64,000 nt of DNA from Halorientalis marina. GTDB lineage: Archaea; Halobacteriota; Halobacteria; Halobacteriales; Haloarculaceae. The DNA lies in assembly GCF_023028345.1 (NCBI RefSeq), contig NZ_CP095487.1, positions 3,038,001 to 3,102,000 on the forward strand, written 5' to 3'. The notes under the pieces were generated by a model. The model worked only from the letters and a program-made list of their open reading frames with translations. It was not told where the DNA came from and did not search any database. This document shows, in pieces, positions 53,768-61,857 of the stretch (position 1 is its first letter; every line of letters starts with the position of its first letter). Made by a program: the position numbers and the translations under genes.

Positions 53768-54495
53768 TCGTTACCACCCTTCCCGCCGCGCCCGGTCTTC
53801 CGGGAACTGATGTCCCCGACCTTCCGGCCCGGCGGCGCGTTGCGCGAGATGGACTTCGGCTTGCCCGGGTGCTGGCGGCCGCCGCCACCGAACGGGTGGT
53901 CGACGGCGTTCATCGCCACACCGCGAACGTTCGGCCACTTCGTCCCGCGCGCTTTCATCTTGTGGTGCTTGTTCCCGGCCTTGACGAACGGCTTCTCGGT
54001 ACGGCCGCCACCGGCGACCACGCCGATGGTGGCTCGACACTGCGGGTCGAGCTGCTTCATCTCGCCGCTCGGTAGCTTCACGACCGCGACGTTGCGGTCG
54101 TGGCTGATCAGCTGGGCGTTGACGCCCGAGGCCCGGGCGAACCGTCCGCCGTCGCCCTGGTTGGCCTCGACGTTACAGACCGGCACGCCCTCCGGGATCT
54201 CGGCCAGCGGGAGCGTGTTCCCGGGCGCGATCTCCGCGGAGACGCCGACCTGCAGTTCGTCGCCGACGCCGATGCCTTCCGGCGCGAGGACGAGGCGCTG
54301 GTCGCCGTCCTCGAACTCGACGGCGGCGATGGGCGCGCTGCGGGCCGGGTCGTGCTCGATGTCGACGACCTGGCCGGCGATCACGTCGCCGTCTTCGACC
54401 TTCCGGTGTGACAGTTCCGCCTTGTAGCGGTGTGACGGGGCCCGGAACGTGGGGCCACCGCGACCGCGTCGTTGTCCCTGGATTCGTCGTCCCAT
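53764..54495 (-). CDS. rpl2: Ribosomal protein uL2
   Basis: 243 residues. N-terminus [32 protein letters not shown], an SH3-like middle, and the end with [45 protein letters not shown], the loop involved in peptidyl transfer (conserved HPFGGG). Separated from L23 by 2 nt. Confidence 0.97.
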   Translation of the reverse strand: MGRRIQGQRRGRGGPTFRAPSHRYKAELSHRKVEDGDVIAGQVVDIEHDPARSAPIAAVEFEDGDQRLVLAPEGIGVGDELQVGVSAEIAPGNTLPLAEIPEGVPVCNVEANQGDGGRFARASGVNAQLISHDRNVAVVKLPSGEMKQLDPQCRATIGVVAGGGRTEKPFVKAGNKHHKMKARGTKWPNVRGVAMNAVDHPFGGGGRQHPGKPKSISRNAPPGRKVGDISSRKTGRGGKGGNE

Positions 54496-54497
54496 GA

Positions 54498-54749
54498 TCA
54501 GAACACCCCGATACGGCTGGCGATCTCCTCGGCGTCGTCGTCGGGGCCGAGGGTCACCGTCGCCTTCTTGGTTCCCTGTGCGGTCACCATCGTGTTCACG
54601 TTCGCGACCTCGACATCGAACTGCGTCTCGATGGCGTCAGCGACCTCGCCTTTCGAGGCGCCCGTGTCGACGATGAACTCGAGCGTGTTCTCGAAGTCCA
54701 TCTTGTTCATGGACTTCTCCGTGACGTGGGGGTGATGGAGCACGTTCAT
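54498..54749 (-). CDS. rpl23: Ribosomal protein uL23
   Basis: 83 residues: MNVLHHPHVTEKSMNKMDFENTLEFIVDTGASKGEVADAIETQFDVEVANVNTMVTAQGTKKATVTLGPDDDAEEIASRIGVF. Binding site for SRP and chaperones at the tunnel exit. The start overlaps the L4 stop by 4 nt. Confidence 0.97.
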   Translation of the reverse strand: MNVLHHPHVTEKSMNKMDFENTLEFIVDTGASKGEVADAIETQFDVEVANVNTMVTAQGTKKATVTLGPDDDAEEIASRIGVF

Positions 54750-55489
54750 CGGTCCGCCACCTCCGCGACGGCGCTCTCCGTCCAGACGGTGAGCCGCCCG
54801 GGCTCCGTGCCCGGCGCGAGGTCCTCCGCGTTGACCTCGCGTGCGGTCGTCACGTCCGCGCCCGCGAGGTTGCGGGCCGCCTTCGAGGGCTCCTCGCTGG
54901 TGACAAAGAGGATCGAACTCGGCCGGCGGTACTTCCGCCCGCGAGCCTTCCCCTGCCCGGCCTTGATCTTGGTCTCGTCGGCCCGCTCGATGTCGGCGTG
55001 GATGCCGAGGGCTTCGAGCACGTCGACGACGTCCTGGGTCTTGACGAGGTCCTCGAACTCGTCGTCGACGACCAGCGGCAGTTCCACGTCGTCGTCGAAG
55101 TCGTGCCCGCGCTCGGCCACGACGTCGGCGTCGGTGGTGGCCGCGATGGCCGACCGGACGGCGAGTTTCCGCTCCTTGTCGTTGATGTCCTGCGTGCGAT
55201 CCTTCTCGGACTTCGGCGGGTGGGCCGGGCGCCCACCGACGGTCTGGGGCACGCGGCGTGCCTGCCCGCCCTCTCGGGGGACGTGCGCCATGCCGCGGCC
55301 CGAACCGAACGACTCGGCCGGGGTCCGCAGGCCGGCGTACTCGTCGCTGCCGTAGTCCTGTTTCCGGTTGGCCTGGGCGGCGAGCACCGCCGACCGGATG
55401 AGGTCCGGTCGGAGCGGCGTCTCGAAGACCTCGGGGAGGTCGACCTCGCCCGCGTCGCCGCCGTCCAGGTCGTGTACTGTCGCGTTCAT
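54746..55489 (-). CDS. rpl4: Ribosomal protein uL4
   Basis: 247 residues. Starts MNATVHDLDGGDAGEVDLPEVFETPLRPDLIRSAVLAAQANRKQDYGSD; the extended loop has GSGRGMAHVPREGGQARRVPQTVGGRPAHPPKSEKDRTQDIN. The C-terminal domain reads VLEALGIHADIERADETKIKAGQGKARGRKYRRPSSILFV. The start overlaps the L3 stop by 4 nt. Confidence 0.97.
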   Translation of the reverse strand: MNATVHDLDGGDAGEVDLPEVFETPLRPDLIRSAVLAAQANRKQDYGSDEYAGLRTPAESFGSGRGMAHVPREGGQARRVPQTVGGRPAHPPKSEKDRTQDINDKERKLAVRSAIAATTDADVVAERGHDFDDDVELPLVVDDEFEDLVKTQDVVDVLEALGIHADIERADETKIKAGQGKARGRKYRRPSSILFVTSEEPSKAARNLAGADVTTAREVNAEDLAPGTEPGRLTVWTESAVAEVADR

Positions 55490-56502
55490 CCTTGGTTACT
55501 CTCCTGGGAGACGTAGCGCACCTCGGGGTCGAGACGCGGCTGGTCGTTCGGCCGGACCGCGGGCCGGAAGCGCAGGAGGCGCTTGTCCGGACCGGGCACC
55601 GAGCCCTTGACCAGCGTGTACGGGCCGTCGACCTCGCCGTAGTTGACGAAGCCGCCGTCGACGGAGGCGTCGTCGCCCTCGCCGAGGTCGATGAGGCGCT
55701 TGTTCAGCTCCGTGCGCTGGTGGTAGCCGGTCTGTCCCTGCTGGGGGACCGTCGAGCGCACACGCGAGGGGTTCCACGGGCCGAGGTTACCGATCCGGCG
55801 CCGCCACCCCTGGCGAGCGTGTTTGCCTTTCCGCTTCTGGACGCCCCAGCGCTTGACGGGACCCTGGGTCCCTTTGCCCTTGGTGATGCCCGCCACGTCG
55901 GCGTACTCGCCGGCGCGGAACACGTCGTTCATCGTGTGTTCCCCGCCGTCCTCGACGAGGTCGAGGCCGAACTCGACGCGCTCCTCGAGGGAGCCGCCGC
56001 CGATCCGGGCTTCCATCACGTCCGGTTTCTTCTTGGGGACGTTCGGCACGTCGTCGGGAACGGTGTGCGTGATGGCACGCACGTCCGCCAGGTTCCCGTT
56101 CTCCAGTGCGTTCTGTACGTCTTCGCGTGCCCCGTCGGCGTCGTGCTCCTCGGGGAGGTCGAGGGTCCGGTCGAGTTCGCTGTGGAACTCGTCGGTCCAG
56201 ACCTCCGTGAGGGGTCGCTTGCCGTAGGGCGTGTCTTCGTAGGCACGCAGGGCAACGGCGCGCATCGGCGGCGTCTCGACGACGGTGACAGGCACGGTCT
56301 CCTCCTGTCCCTCGCGGGGGGAGTCGGGTTCGTCGTTGATCATCACGACGTGGGTCATGCCGGCCTTGTACCCGGCGAAACCCTGGAGACCCGGCTGTCC
56401 GTCGTCGTCCGGCCAGGTACCGAATCGCGGTACCTCGCTGGCCGCACGACTACGCGGGCCGAAGCCCAACGAGCCTTTGCGTGGTCTGCTTGGTTGTGGC
56501 AT
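55486..56502 (-). CDS. rpl3: Ribosomal protein uL3
   Basis: 338 residues. N-terminus PQPSRPRKGSLGFGPRSRAASEVPRF, then GLQGFAGYKAGMTHVVMINDEPDSP. The W-finger region includes KGTQGPVKRWGVQKRKGKHARQGWRRRIGNLGPWNPSRVRSTVPQQGQTGYHQRTE. It is the first ribosomal gene of the operon, 6 nt after the SPOUT methyltransferase gene. Confidence 0.97.
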   Translation of the reverse strand: MPQPSRPRKGSLGFGPRSRAASEVPRFGTWPDDDGQPGLQGFAGYKAGMTHVVMINDEPDSPREGQEETVPVTVVETPPMRAVALRAYEDTPYGKRPLTEVWTDEFHSELDRTLDLPEEHDADGAREDVQNALENGNLADVRAITHTVPDDVPNVPKKKPDVMEARIGGGSLEERVEFGLDLVEDGGEHTMNDVFRAGEYADVAGITKGKGTQGPVKRWGVQKRKGKHARQGWRRRIGNLGPWNPSRVRSTVPQQGQTGYHQRTELNKRLIDLGEGDDASVDGGFVNYGEVDGPYTLVKGSVPGPDKRLLRFRPAVRPNDQPRLDPEVRYVSQESNQG

Positions 56503-56508
56503 TCTGGT

Positions 56509-57378
56509 TCACTCCGTGAGTGAGAGGGGAGCGAGGACGGCGAACAGCGCTTCTTCCGTTCGCACGACCTCGCTGCCCTGGTTCGGAATCGCATCCAGCC
56601 AGAGGTCGAACCGGGTCCCATCCGGTTCGTCGGAGACGACCGTCGATTCTCGCTCGGTCTCCCCGCCCGGTACCGCCTCGACGTCGATGTCGAGGATCGC
56701 TGGCAGGCCGCGCTCGGGCGCTCCGAACGCGACCGTCATCCCTCGCTCGCCGGTGTCGGCGACGACGTCGCCGAGCCGGCCGACGCTAAGCGGCTGACCG
56801 TGCCGCGATGTGGCGATTCGCACGCCGGCGTCGTCACGCGAGAGTTCCGTCGAGAGGTCCGAAGCGATCACGTCGTACCCCGGGAGGGGGTCGTCGACGA
56901 TCTTCGCTCGGACCGGCCGTCGCGAAGAGACCCTGATGGCTACGCGCTCCCCCTCGCCGAGTTCCATACCGTCAGGAACGACGAGGGAGATCGGGTGTTG
57001 CAGTCCGCAATTGACCCGGACGCGTCCCTCAGATCCGACCTCGGTCACGATTCCCTGTCTTAACGACCCCGATTCGTCCGAACCGGAGCCGGTCCGTGGT
57101 GCGACGCGGAGCGGCGGCAGGACGCCCGCGTACTCCAGTTCGTCCCGCTGCCCCCAGGCCTCCTTTCGGAGGTAGGGGGGCGTCGCGGCGTACCGCAGCA
57201 CGGTTTCGACGAACCCGCCACCGAACTGGTTCTCGCCCGCGTCGTCCGGAAAGACGACGAGGCGGTCGACCCGGAAGACCGTCGCCGCGCGGGCGACGTA
57301 ACCGAGTTTGCGAGTCGCCTCGCGTTTGTCCTCGGCTTCCCGGACCAGCGATGACGGCACGAGCACGCTGACTGTCAT
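56509..57378 (-). CDS. SPOUT RNA methyltransferase-like protein (DUF171, COG2106)
   Basis: 289 residues from the ATG read at 57378 (MTVSVLVPSSLVREAEDKREATRKLGYVARAATVFRVDRLVVF); the in-frame GTG at 57399 is possible. The SPOUT fold has an N-terminal region, an OB-like insert (about 105-170) and a C-terminal trefoil-knot part (VAFGAPERGLPAILD ... LDAIPNQGSEVVRTEEALFAVLAPLSL) for S-adenosylmethionine. It probably methylates rRNA, and its place directly before L3 is typical in archaea. It is the first gene of the S10/spc operon. Confidence 0.9.
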   Translation of the reverse strand: MTVSVLVPSSLVREAEDKREATRKLGYVARAATVFRVDRLVVFPDDAGENQFGGGFVETVLRYAATPPYLRKEAWGQRDELEYAGVLPPLRVAPRTGSGSDESGSLRQGIVTEVGSEGRVRVNCGLQHPISLVVPDGMELGEGERVAIRVSSRRPVRAKIVDDPLPGYDVIASDLSTELSRDDAGVRIATSRHGQPLSVGRLGDVVADTGERGMTVAFGAPERGLPAILDIDVEAVPGGETERESTVVSDEPDGTRFDLWLDAIPNQGSEVVRTEEALFAVLAPLSLTE

Positions 57379-57435
57379 GCCGTGACGCTTCCACGCCACG
57401 CCACTAGACTGTGCCGAATGATACTCGACTCCCTT

Positions 57436-57444
57436 CTTAAAAAG
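57436..57444 (-). promoter_or_regulatory. TATA-like box of the S10/spc operon
   Basis: CTTTTTAAG on the minus strand predicts a transcript start near 57413, 14 nt before the GTG at 57399 and about 35 nt before the ATG at 57378. This is the only strong A/T box in the region upstream of the operon. Confidence 0.6.
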
Positions 57445-57590
57445 TGCCCGCTTTGCGTGCGCGGTGGGACGGGTTCACACGGGCCAGTGAGCGGCTACGA
57501 CGCCGATTTTACTCCGCAGGTACTTTGACACGAGTTCGCAGGGAACCGGTGACGACCCGTCGGTACCCGGAGCGGACTTGCCGTCAACCG

Positions 57591-57598
57591 TTTATCGG
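57591..57598 (+). promoter_or_regulatory. TATA-like box for the ASRT-family gene
   Basis: TTTATCGG is centred about 27 nt before the CTG codon at 57622. This agrees with leaderless initiation there rather than at the internal ATG at 57694. Confidence 0.5.
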
Positions 57599-57621
57599 AA
57601 TCCGTCGCGTACGCACCAGTC

Positions 57622-57993
57622 CTGATCGGACGCACCCGGTGGGATATCGCGGAGGGGTACATCCCCGAAACGAGTACTGGCCCGGACTCCGAGATGACCA
57701 GCCACGAGACGGTCTGTCTGCTCAACCCCACCGATCAGGACGCCCACGTCGAGGTGACCGTCTACTTCGGCGACAGGGACCCGGTCGGTCCCTACGAGCT
57801 GCGGGTCCCCGCCGAGCGGACGTGCCACGTCAAATTCAACGGCCTCGACGACCCGGAGCCGATCCCGCGAGGTACCGACTTCGCCAGCGTTCTCGAGTCC
57901 GACCAGCCGATCGTCTGTCAACACACGCGTCTTGACTCCCGGCAGGCCGAAAACGCACTGCTCTCGACGGTCCCGTACGCTGGCGGACAGTGA
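57622..57993 (+). CDS. Sensory rhodopsin transducer (ASRT) family protein, apparent CTG start
   Basis: 123 residues if translation starts at the CTG at 57622: (M)IGRTRWDIAEGYIPETSTGPDSEMTSHETVCLLNPTDQDAHVEVTVYFGDRDPVGPYELRVPAERTCHVKFNGLDD. The IGRTRWxIAEGYIP block is conserved in this family (DUF1362/ASRT), so the ATG at 57694 is too late. No in-frame ATG or GTG lies between the upstream stop (57550-57552) and 57622. The Anabaena homologue is a soluble tetramer that binds sensory rhodopsin. Here no rhodopsin gene is adjacent, so the role may be general ligand binding. Confidence 0.78.
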   Translation: MIGRTRWDIAEGYIPETSTGPDSEMTSHETVCLLNPTDQDAHVEVTVYFGDRDPVGPYELRVPAERTCHVKFNGLDDPEPIPRGTDFASVLESDQPIVCQHTRLDSRQAENALLSTVPYAGGQ

Positions 57994-58104
57994 CCGAACG
58001 ACCCCTCCGTAGCGGCGCGCGATTGACAGGCGGTGACACGCCGCCCTGCGGTTTTCCTCGCGATTCGGAAGCCTTATACTACTCTCGACAGAACTGGTGA
58101 TTGC

Positions 58105-58175
58105 GCGCTGGTGGTGTAGTGGTATCACAGGACCCTGCCACGGTCCTAACCCGAGTTCAAATCTCGGCCAGCGCA
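58105..58175 (+). tRNA. tRNA-Gly (anticodon GCC)
   Basis: Cloverleaf: acceptor GCGCTGG/CCAGCGC, D arm around GTGTAGTGGTATCAC, anticodon stem GGACC/GGTCC with loop CTGCCAC (anticodon GCC), T arm CCGAG-TTCAAAT-CTCGG, and discriminator A. No CCA is encoded and no intron is seen. A TTTTT tract begins at 58183 as a probable terminator. Confidence 0.95.
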
Positions 58176-58182
58176 CTACCAC

Positions 58183-58321
58183 TTTTTACTCTCTCGGGTT
58201 TCCTCGCTCGCTATCGCTCGCTGCGGGAACCACTCGGTCGCAAAAACTTGGGGAAAAACGATGCTTCACGCTCGGCCTGCGGCCTCGCGTGAAGTGAACC
58301 GCGCTCGCTGCTCTCGCGCGG
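58183..58321. repeat. Multi-hairpin intergenic element C, after tRNA-Gly
   Basis: It starts with TTTTTAC, then GGTTTCC (58197-58203) pairing with GGGAACC (58225-58231). Next comes the A-rich 21-nt core (58239-58259) shared with element B. A long hairpin follows: TTCACGC (58265-58271) with GCGTGAA (58287-58293), inner GGCC/GGCC. A third hairpin is CCGCGC (58299-58304) with GCGCGG (58316-58321). The GGGTTTCCTCG and GCGGGAACCACTCG parts also occur in element A. The layout of the three elements is the same, although the stem sequences differ. Confidence 0.6.
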
Positions 58322-58336
58322 ATGCTCGTGTGACTA

Positions 58337-58450
58337 CTTCATGCTCCTGAGCGTGTTCCGGCCACCTTCTTTCCGAAGATATTCGACCGTTTCGGCCTTG
58401 GATTCTGAAGGGGAAACGGCGTAAGTGGTGGTTTCGTACCAGTATATATG
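58337..58450 (-). pseudogene. Possible 3' remnant of a lost gene
   Basis: On the minus strand a frame ends at about 58337 and reads YWYETTTYAVSPSESKAETVEYLRKEGGRNTLRSMK. It is protein-like and unlike its surroundings, but no start codon precedes it within this stretch; only a longer, Arg/His-rich frame continues. It may be the C-terminal scrap of a gene truncated next to tRNA-Gly, or chance. Confidence 0.22.
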
Positions 58451-58816
58451 AGGAAGACAACCGCGAGGGCCGCGTCGGTCGCACGAGCCCTCACCGTCCT
58501 GCTGGTGGGACTGCTCGCGGTCAGCGGCGTCGCCGTCGCACACGGCGGGGACGACGGCCGTCACCACCACGACGGGGTGATGGGTCACGACGGCGTGATG
58601 GGCCACGACGGCTGGATGGGTGGTCTCGGCTGGCTCTGGGTTCCGGTCGTACTGCTGCTGGTCGTCGGCCTCCCGCTCGTCGCCGCGGTCGTTCTGGTTC
58701 GCGAGCGCCGCGACGGCGGCGGGGACGACGACGCACTGACGGTCCTGCGGCGGCGCTACGCCGCCGGCGAGATCGACGAGGAGGAGTTCGAGCGACGACG
58801 GGACCGGCTCACGTAG
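58448..58816 (+). CDS. SHOCT-domain membrane protein with His/Met-rich loop
   Basis: 122 residues. A signal-like helix (about 12-31, ending ...VAVAHGG) leads to a His/Asp/Gly/Met loop with HDGVMGHDGVMGHDGWMGG (about 41-59), a membrane helix (about 62-84), and a C-terminal SHOCT motif (ALTVLRRRYAAGEIDEEEFERRRDRL). The short repeat GHDGVM(W)MG could bind metal, though not proven. SHOCT motifs are found at the ends of many short membrane proteins. A TATA-like CGTAAGTGG about 27 nt upstream suggests leaderless transcription. Confidence 0.82.
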   Translation: MRKTTARAASVARALTVLLVGLLAVSGVAVAHGGDDGRHHHDGVMGHDGVMGHDGWMGGLGWLWVPVVLLLVVGLPLVAAVVLVRERRDGGGDDDALTVLRRRYAAGEIDEEEFERRRDRLT

Positions 58817-58825
58817 GCACCGCCA

Positions 58826-59341
58826 TCAGGTCCCCGAACAGGCGTTCGTGACGCTGAACGACCCGTCGGGGTTGATATCGACTGTCAGCTCGGTCAGCCG
58901 CGAGCCCCCGCCACAGCGGACCGCGCCGATGCTGGCGTTGGCGTCGCTCGCCCGCGCTCTGAGGAAGTACACGACCGTCGTGTCGTCGGGCACGTCGGTA
59001 TAGCTCGCGCCGATCCCACTCCCGGCCCTGAGGGTGTACTGGCTGGTCTGGACGGGGTCGGCCTCGACGGCGATGTCGGTCGCGCGTTCGAGACGCGCGG
59101 GCGGAATCCGGTCGATGCGGTCGACGGCGAGGCGACGCGTCGAGCCGTTTCGGTACGTGATCTCGACGCCGTCGAACGGCTCGGTAGCGAGCACGACCCG
59201 CACGTCGTAGGCCGTGTCGGCGTTGTTCGTGACCGTCACCGAGACGTTCCGTCCCGTGTCACCGTCCTCGGCGGCCGGTGCGGCACACCCGGCGAGCGCG
59301 GCGAGAGCCACGAGCGCGAGTACCGTGGTGGGGACTCTCAT
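58826..59341 (-). CDS. Predicted lipoprotein, function unknown
   Basis: 171 residues from the ATG read at 59341. The N-terminus MRVPTTVLALVALAALAGCAAP is a signal peptide with lipobox LAGC, so the protein is probably lipid-anchored and extracellular. The mature part is a beta-rich immunoglobulin-like sequence (RNVSVTVTNNADTAYDVRVVLATEPFDGVEITYRNG) with potential N-glycosylation sites. A TATA-like GTTTATTTA on the minus strand (about 59383-59392) is about 45 nt upstream. No family recognised. Confidence 0.78.
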   Translation of the reverse strand: MRVPTTVLALVALAALAGCAAPAAEDGDTGRNVSVTVTNNADTAYDVRVVLATEPFDGVEITYRNGSTRRLAVDRIDRIPPARLERATDIAVEADPVQTSQYTLRAGSGIGASYTDVPDDTTVVYFLRARASDANASIGAVRCGGGSRLTELTVDINPDGSFSVTNACSGT

Positions 59342-59546
59342 ACCCTTCCTGCACGCGGTGGTGGGAAAAAGCCGCCGCTGGCGCACGTAAATAAACAAGG
59401 GCGTACCCCTTGCCCTGCGGCCGCGACCGCCGGGCCGCAACGTGACTACCGGGAAGGTCGGGATATGCCTTGTGGAGGCGGAATCGCCGAGCGACGACGA
59501 ATGAGGGAGTGGAAAGGTACATTCCGTTCGACTGGGAAGGGAGCGT

Positions 59547-60905
59547 ATGATCGGTGTCGTCGGTGGCGGAATCGCGGGGCTGTCAGCGGCCTACCGCCTC
59601 CAGCGGTGTGACTACGACGTGCAGGTGTTCGAGGCCAGCGAGGACCTCGGGGGGCTGGCGGCGGTCTACGAGACCGCCGGCGACCCCATCGAGAAGTTCT
59701 ACCACCACCTCTCGAAGTCGGAGGAGACCATCGTCGAACTCGCTGAAGACCTCGGGCTCGGCGACGCGGTCGAGTGGCGCGTCGGGAAGAACGCCTTCCT
59801 CGCCGACGGCGAGGTCCGGCCGCTCGACACCCCCTGGGAGATCGCAGCCTACCCCCACCTCAGCGTCTACGACAAGTTCCGGCTCACGATGCTGACGATG
59901 GAGGTCGACGTTCGCGGCGGGATGCCCTCGTTCGACACGTACGACGACCTCGCGGACTTCGAGGACGTGCCCATCAAGGAGTTCCTGCTCGACCACACCA
60001 CCCGCGGCGTCTACGAGAACTTCTGGGAGCCGCTGCTGGACGCGAAGTTCGGGAGCCGGAAGGAGGACGTGAGCGCGGCGTGGCTGCTCGGCCGGGTGAA
60101 GTTCCGCGGCGAGCGCGACCTCCTGCGCGGCGAAATCCTGGGGTATCTCGACGGCGGTTTCCACCAGTTGATCGACGCCCTGATCGGTGCCGTCGGCCGG
60201 GACAACATCACCACCGGCGCGCGCGTGACGGATCTCGATTGCTCGGGCGGCGCGGTCCGGACGCTCTCCGCCGAGACGGGTGACGGGACCGAGACCCACG
60301 AGGTCGACGAGGTCGTCGTCGCGGCGATGCCGAACGTCCTCGAGGACCTGACCGGCTACCCCTGCGAGATCGACTTCCAGGGGACGGTCTGCTCGGTCTG
60401 GAGCCTGGACGAGTCACTGACCGACACCTACTGGCTGAACCTCGCCGACGAGGCGCCCTTCGGCGTGTTCATCGAGCACACGAACTTCGTCCCGCCCGAG
60501 CGCTACGGCGGGGAACACCTCTACTACACCGCGAGTTACGTCCAGGACCCGAGCGAGGACCTCTGGAACATGGACGACGGCGCGGTCGAGGCCCACTGGC
60601 GGGACGGCATCGCCGACCTGTTCCCCGCGTTCGATCCCGCGTCGGTCAACTGGGTCGAGACGGCCCGCAACCCCCGGACTGCGCCGGTCTACGAGCGGGG
60701 GTATCTCGACATGGTCGTGCCCTACGACCTCTCCGACGCGGTCGCAGAGGGGGTCTACTACGCGGGGATGGCCTCGAAGGCGCAGTACCCCGAGCGCAGC
60801 CTCAACGGCGGCATCGAGGCGGGCTTCGCGGCCGCGAACCGGATCGTCGGGACGCGGCCCCGGCCCGACGGCGAGCGGACCGTCGCCGAGCCGGTGCCGG
60901 AGTGA
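59547..60905 (+). CDS. NAD(P)/FAD-dependent oxidoreductase, amine-oxidase-like
   Basis: 452 residues. An N-terminal Rossmann motif (IGVVGGGIAGLSAAYRL) binds FAD, with FEASEDLGGLAAVYE after it. Other blocks are GDPIEKFYHHLSKSEETIVELAEDLGL, WEPLLDAKFGSRKEDVSAAWLLGRVKFRGERDLLRGEILGYLDGGFHQLIDAL, and a C-terminal GVYYAGMASKAQYPERSLNGGIEAGFAAANRI that closes the flavin domain. It resembles protoporphyrinogen oxidase/phytoene desaturase-type flavoproteins, often seen in glycan and lipid clusters; the substrate is not known. Confidence 0.88.
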   Translation: MIGVVGGGIAGLSAAYRLQRCDYDVQVFEASEDLGGLAAVYETAGDPIEKFYHHLSKSEETIVELAEDLGLGDAVEWRVGKNAFLADGEVRPLDTPWEIAAYPHLSVYDKFRLTMLTMEVDVRGGMPSFDTYDDLADFEDVPIKEFLLDHTTRGVYENFWEPLLDAKFGSRKEDVSAAWLLGRVKFRGERDLLRGEILGYLDGGFHQLIDALIGAVGRDNITTGARVTDLDCSGGAVRTLSAETGDGTETHEVDEVVVAAMPNVLEDLTGYPCEIDFQGTVCSVWSLDESLTDTYWLNLADEAPFGVFIEHTNFVPPERYGGEHLYYTASYVQDPSEDLWNMDDGAVEAHWRDGIADLFPAFDPASVNWVETARNPRTAPVYERGYLDMVVPYDLSDAVAEGVYYAGMASKAQYPERSLNGGIEAGFAAANRIVGTRPRPDGERTVAEPVPE

Positions 60906-60940
60906 GACACGGCGGCGAGACCGCCGAAAACGGACAACGC

Positions 60941-60949
60941 TTTTAGTGT
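60941..60949 (+). promoter_or_regulatory. TATA-like box for the enoyl-CoA hydratase gene
   Basis: TTTTAGTGT lies about 27 nt before the ATG at 60971, so leaderless initiation is likely. Confidence 0.55.
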
Positions 60950-60970
60950 GTGGGCCGCGCTTCGGAGCAC

Positions 60971-61771
60971 ATGAGCGACAGCGAGGACGCCGTTGTGGTC
61001 GATATCGCGGACGGAATCGCCACGGTGACGCTGAACAACCCGGGGATGCGAAACGCGCTGACGGAGGACGTGTCCGACGGCCTCGTCGCGGCGATGGATA
61101 GTGTGTCGAGGTCGGACGCGCGGGTCGTCGTCATCGAGGGCGCGGGCTCGGCGTTCTGTGCCGGCGGGGACATCAACACGATGATGGAGGGTCTCGGGAC
61201 CGACGTGCCGGCCCACCGGAAGGCCACGGAGATCATGCAGGGGCTCCACCAGGCCATCGAGCGGATCGTCCGCTGTCCCCTGCCGACGGTGGCGAAGATC
61301 GACGGCCAGGCCTTCGGCGCGGGTGCGAGCCTCGCCATCGCCTGTGACATTCAGGTCGCCCGCGCGGACGTGGAGATGAGCTTCGCCTTCCGGAAGGTCG
61401 GCCTCGCCGTCGACTCGGGCACCTCGTGGATGCTCCCGCGACTGGTCGGCGAGAACACGGCAAAGCGGCTGGTCCTGACCGGCGAGGTGTTCACCGCCGA
61501 GGAAGCCGCGGAGATGGGCGTCGTCACCGACGCCGTCCCCGAAGACGAGTTCGCGGACCGCGCGGCCGAGATCGTCGCCGAAATCGCGACGGGGCCGACG
61601 GTCGGCCTGCAGATCTCGAAGCGCCTGCTCCGACAGAACGCGAACAAGTCGCTGACGGAGGCGCTGGACGACGAGGCGACGGCGCAGGCGCTCGCGCTCG
61701 GCACTCACGACCATCAGGAGGGGGCGAGCGCGTTCATGGAGGGCCGCGACGCGGAGTTCGAGGGGCGCTGA
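60971..61771 (+). CDS. Enoyl-CoA hydratase/isomerase family protein
   Basis: 266 residues from the ATG at 60971. It is a crotonase fold: GIATVTLNNPGMRNALTEDV; oxyanion-hole loops EGAGSAFCAGGDINTMMEG and KIDGQAFGAGASLAIACDIQVA; then FRKVGLAVDSGTSWMLPRLVGENTAKRLVLTGEVFTAEEAAEMGVV. It should hydrate or isomerise enoyl-CoA in fatty-acid or amino-acid breakdown. The two catalytic Glu positions of classical hydratases are not both clear here, so another crotonase reaction is possible. No other beta-oxidation gene is adjacent. Confidence 0.92.
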   Translation: MSDSEDAVVVDIADGIATVTLNNPGMRNALTEDVSDGLVAAMDSVSRSDARVVVIEGAGSAFCAGGDINTMMEGLGTDVPAHRKATEIMQGLHQAIERIVRCPLPTVAKIDGQAFGAGASLAIACDIQVARADVEMSFAFRKVGLAVDSGTSWMLPRLVGENTAKRLVLTGEVFTAEEAAEMGVVTDAVPEDEFADRAAEIVAEIATGPTVGLQISKRLLRQNANKSLTEALDDEATAQALALGTHDHQEGASAFMEGRDAEFEGR

Positions 61772-61857
61772 AGCCGGTGCTGTGGTCCCGTTCGGAGAGT
61801 CAAACGGCTCTTTGAGGGTACGGAAGGGTGTTTAGGTTCGGTCGCGTACGGTGGCGC

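Noticed and set aside
58097-58297. Two open frames over tRNA-Gly and the hairpin element
   Set aside because: They follow from the open structure of the tRNA and palindromes; no codon or homology support.
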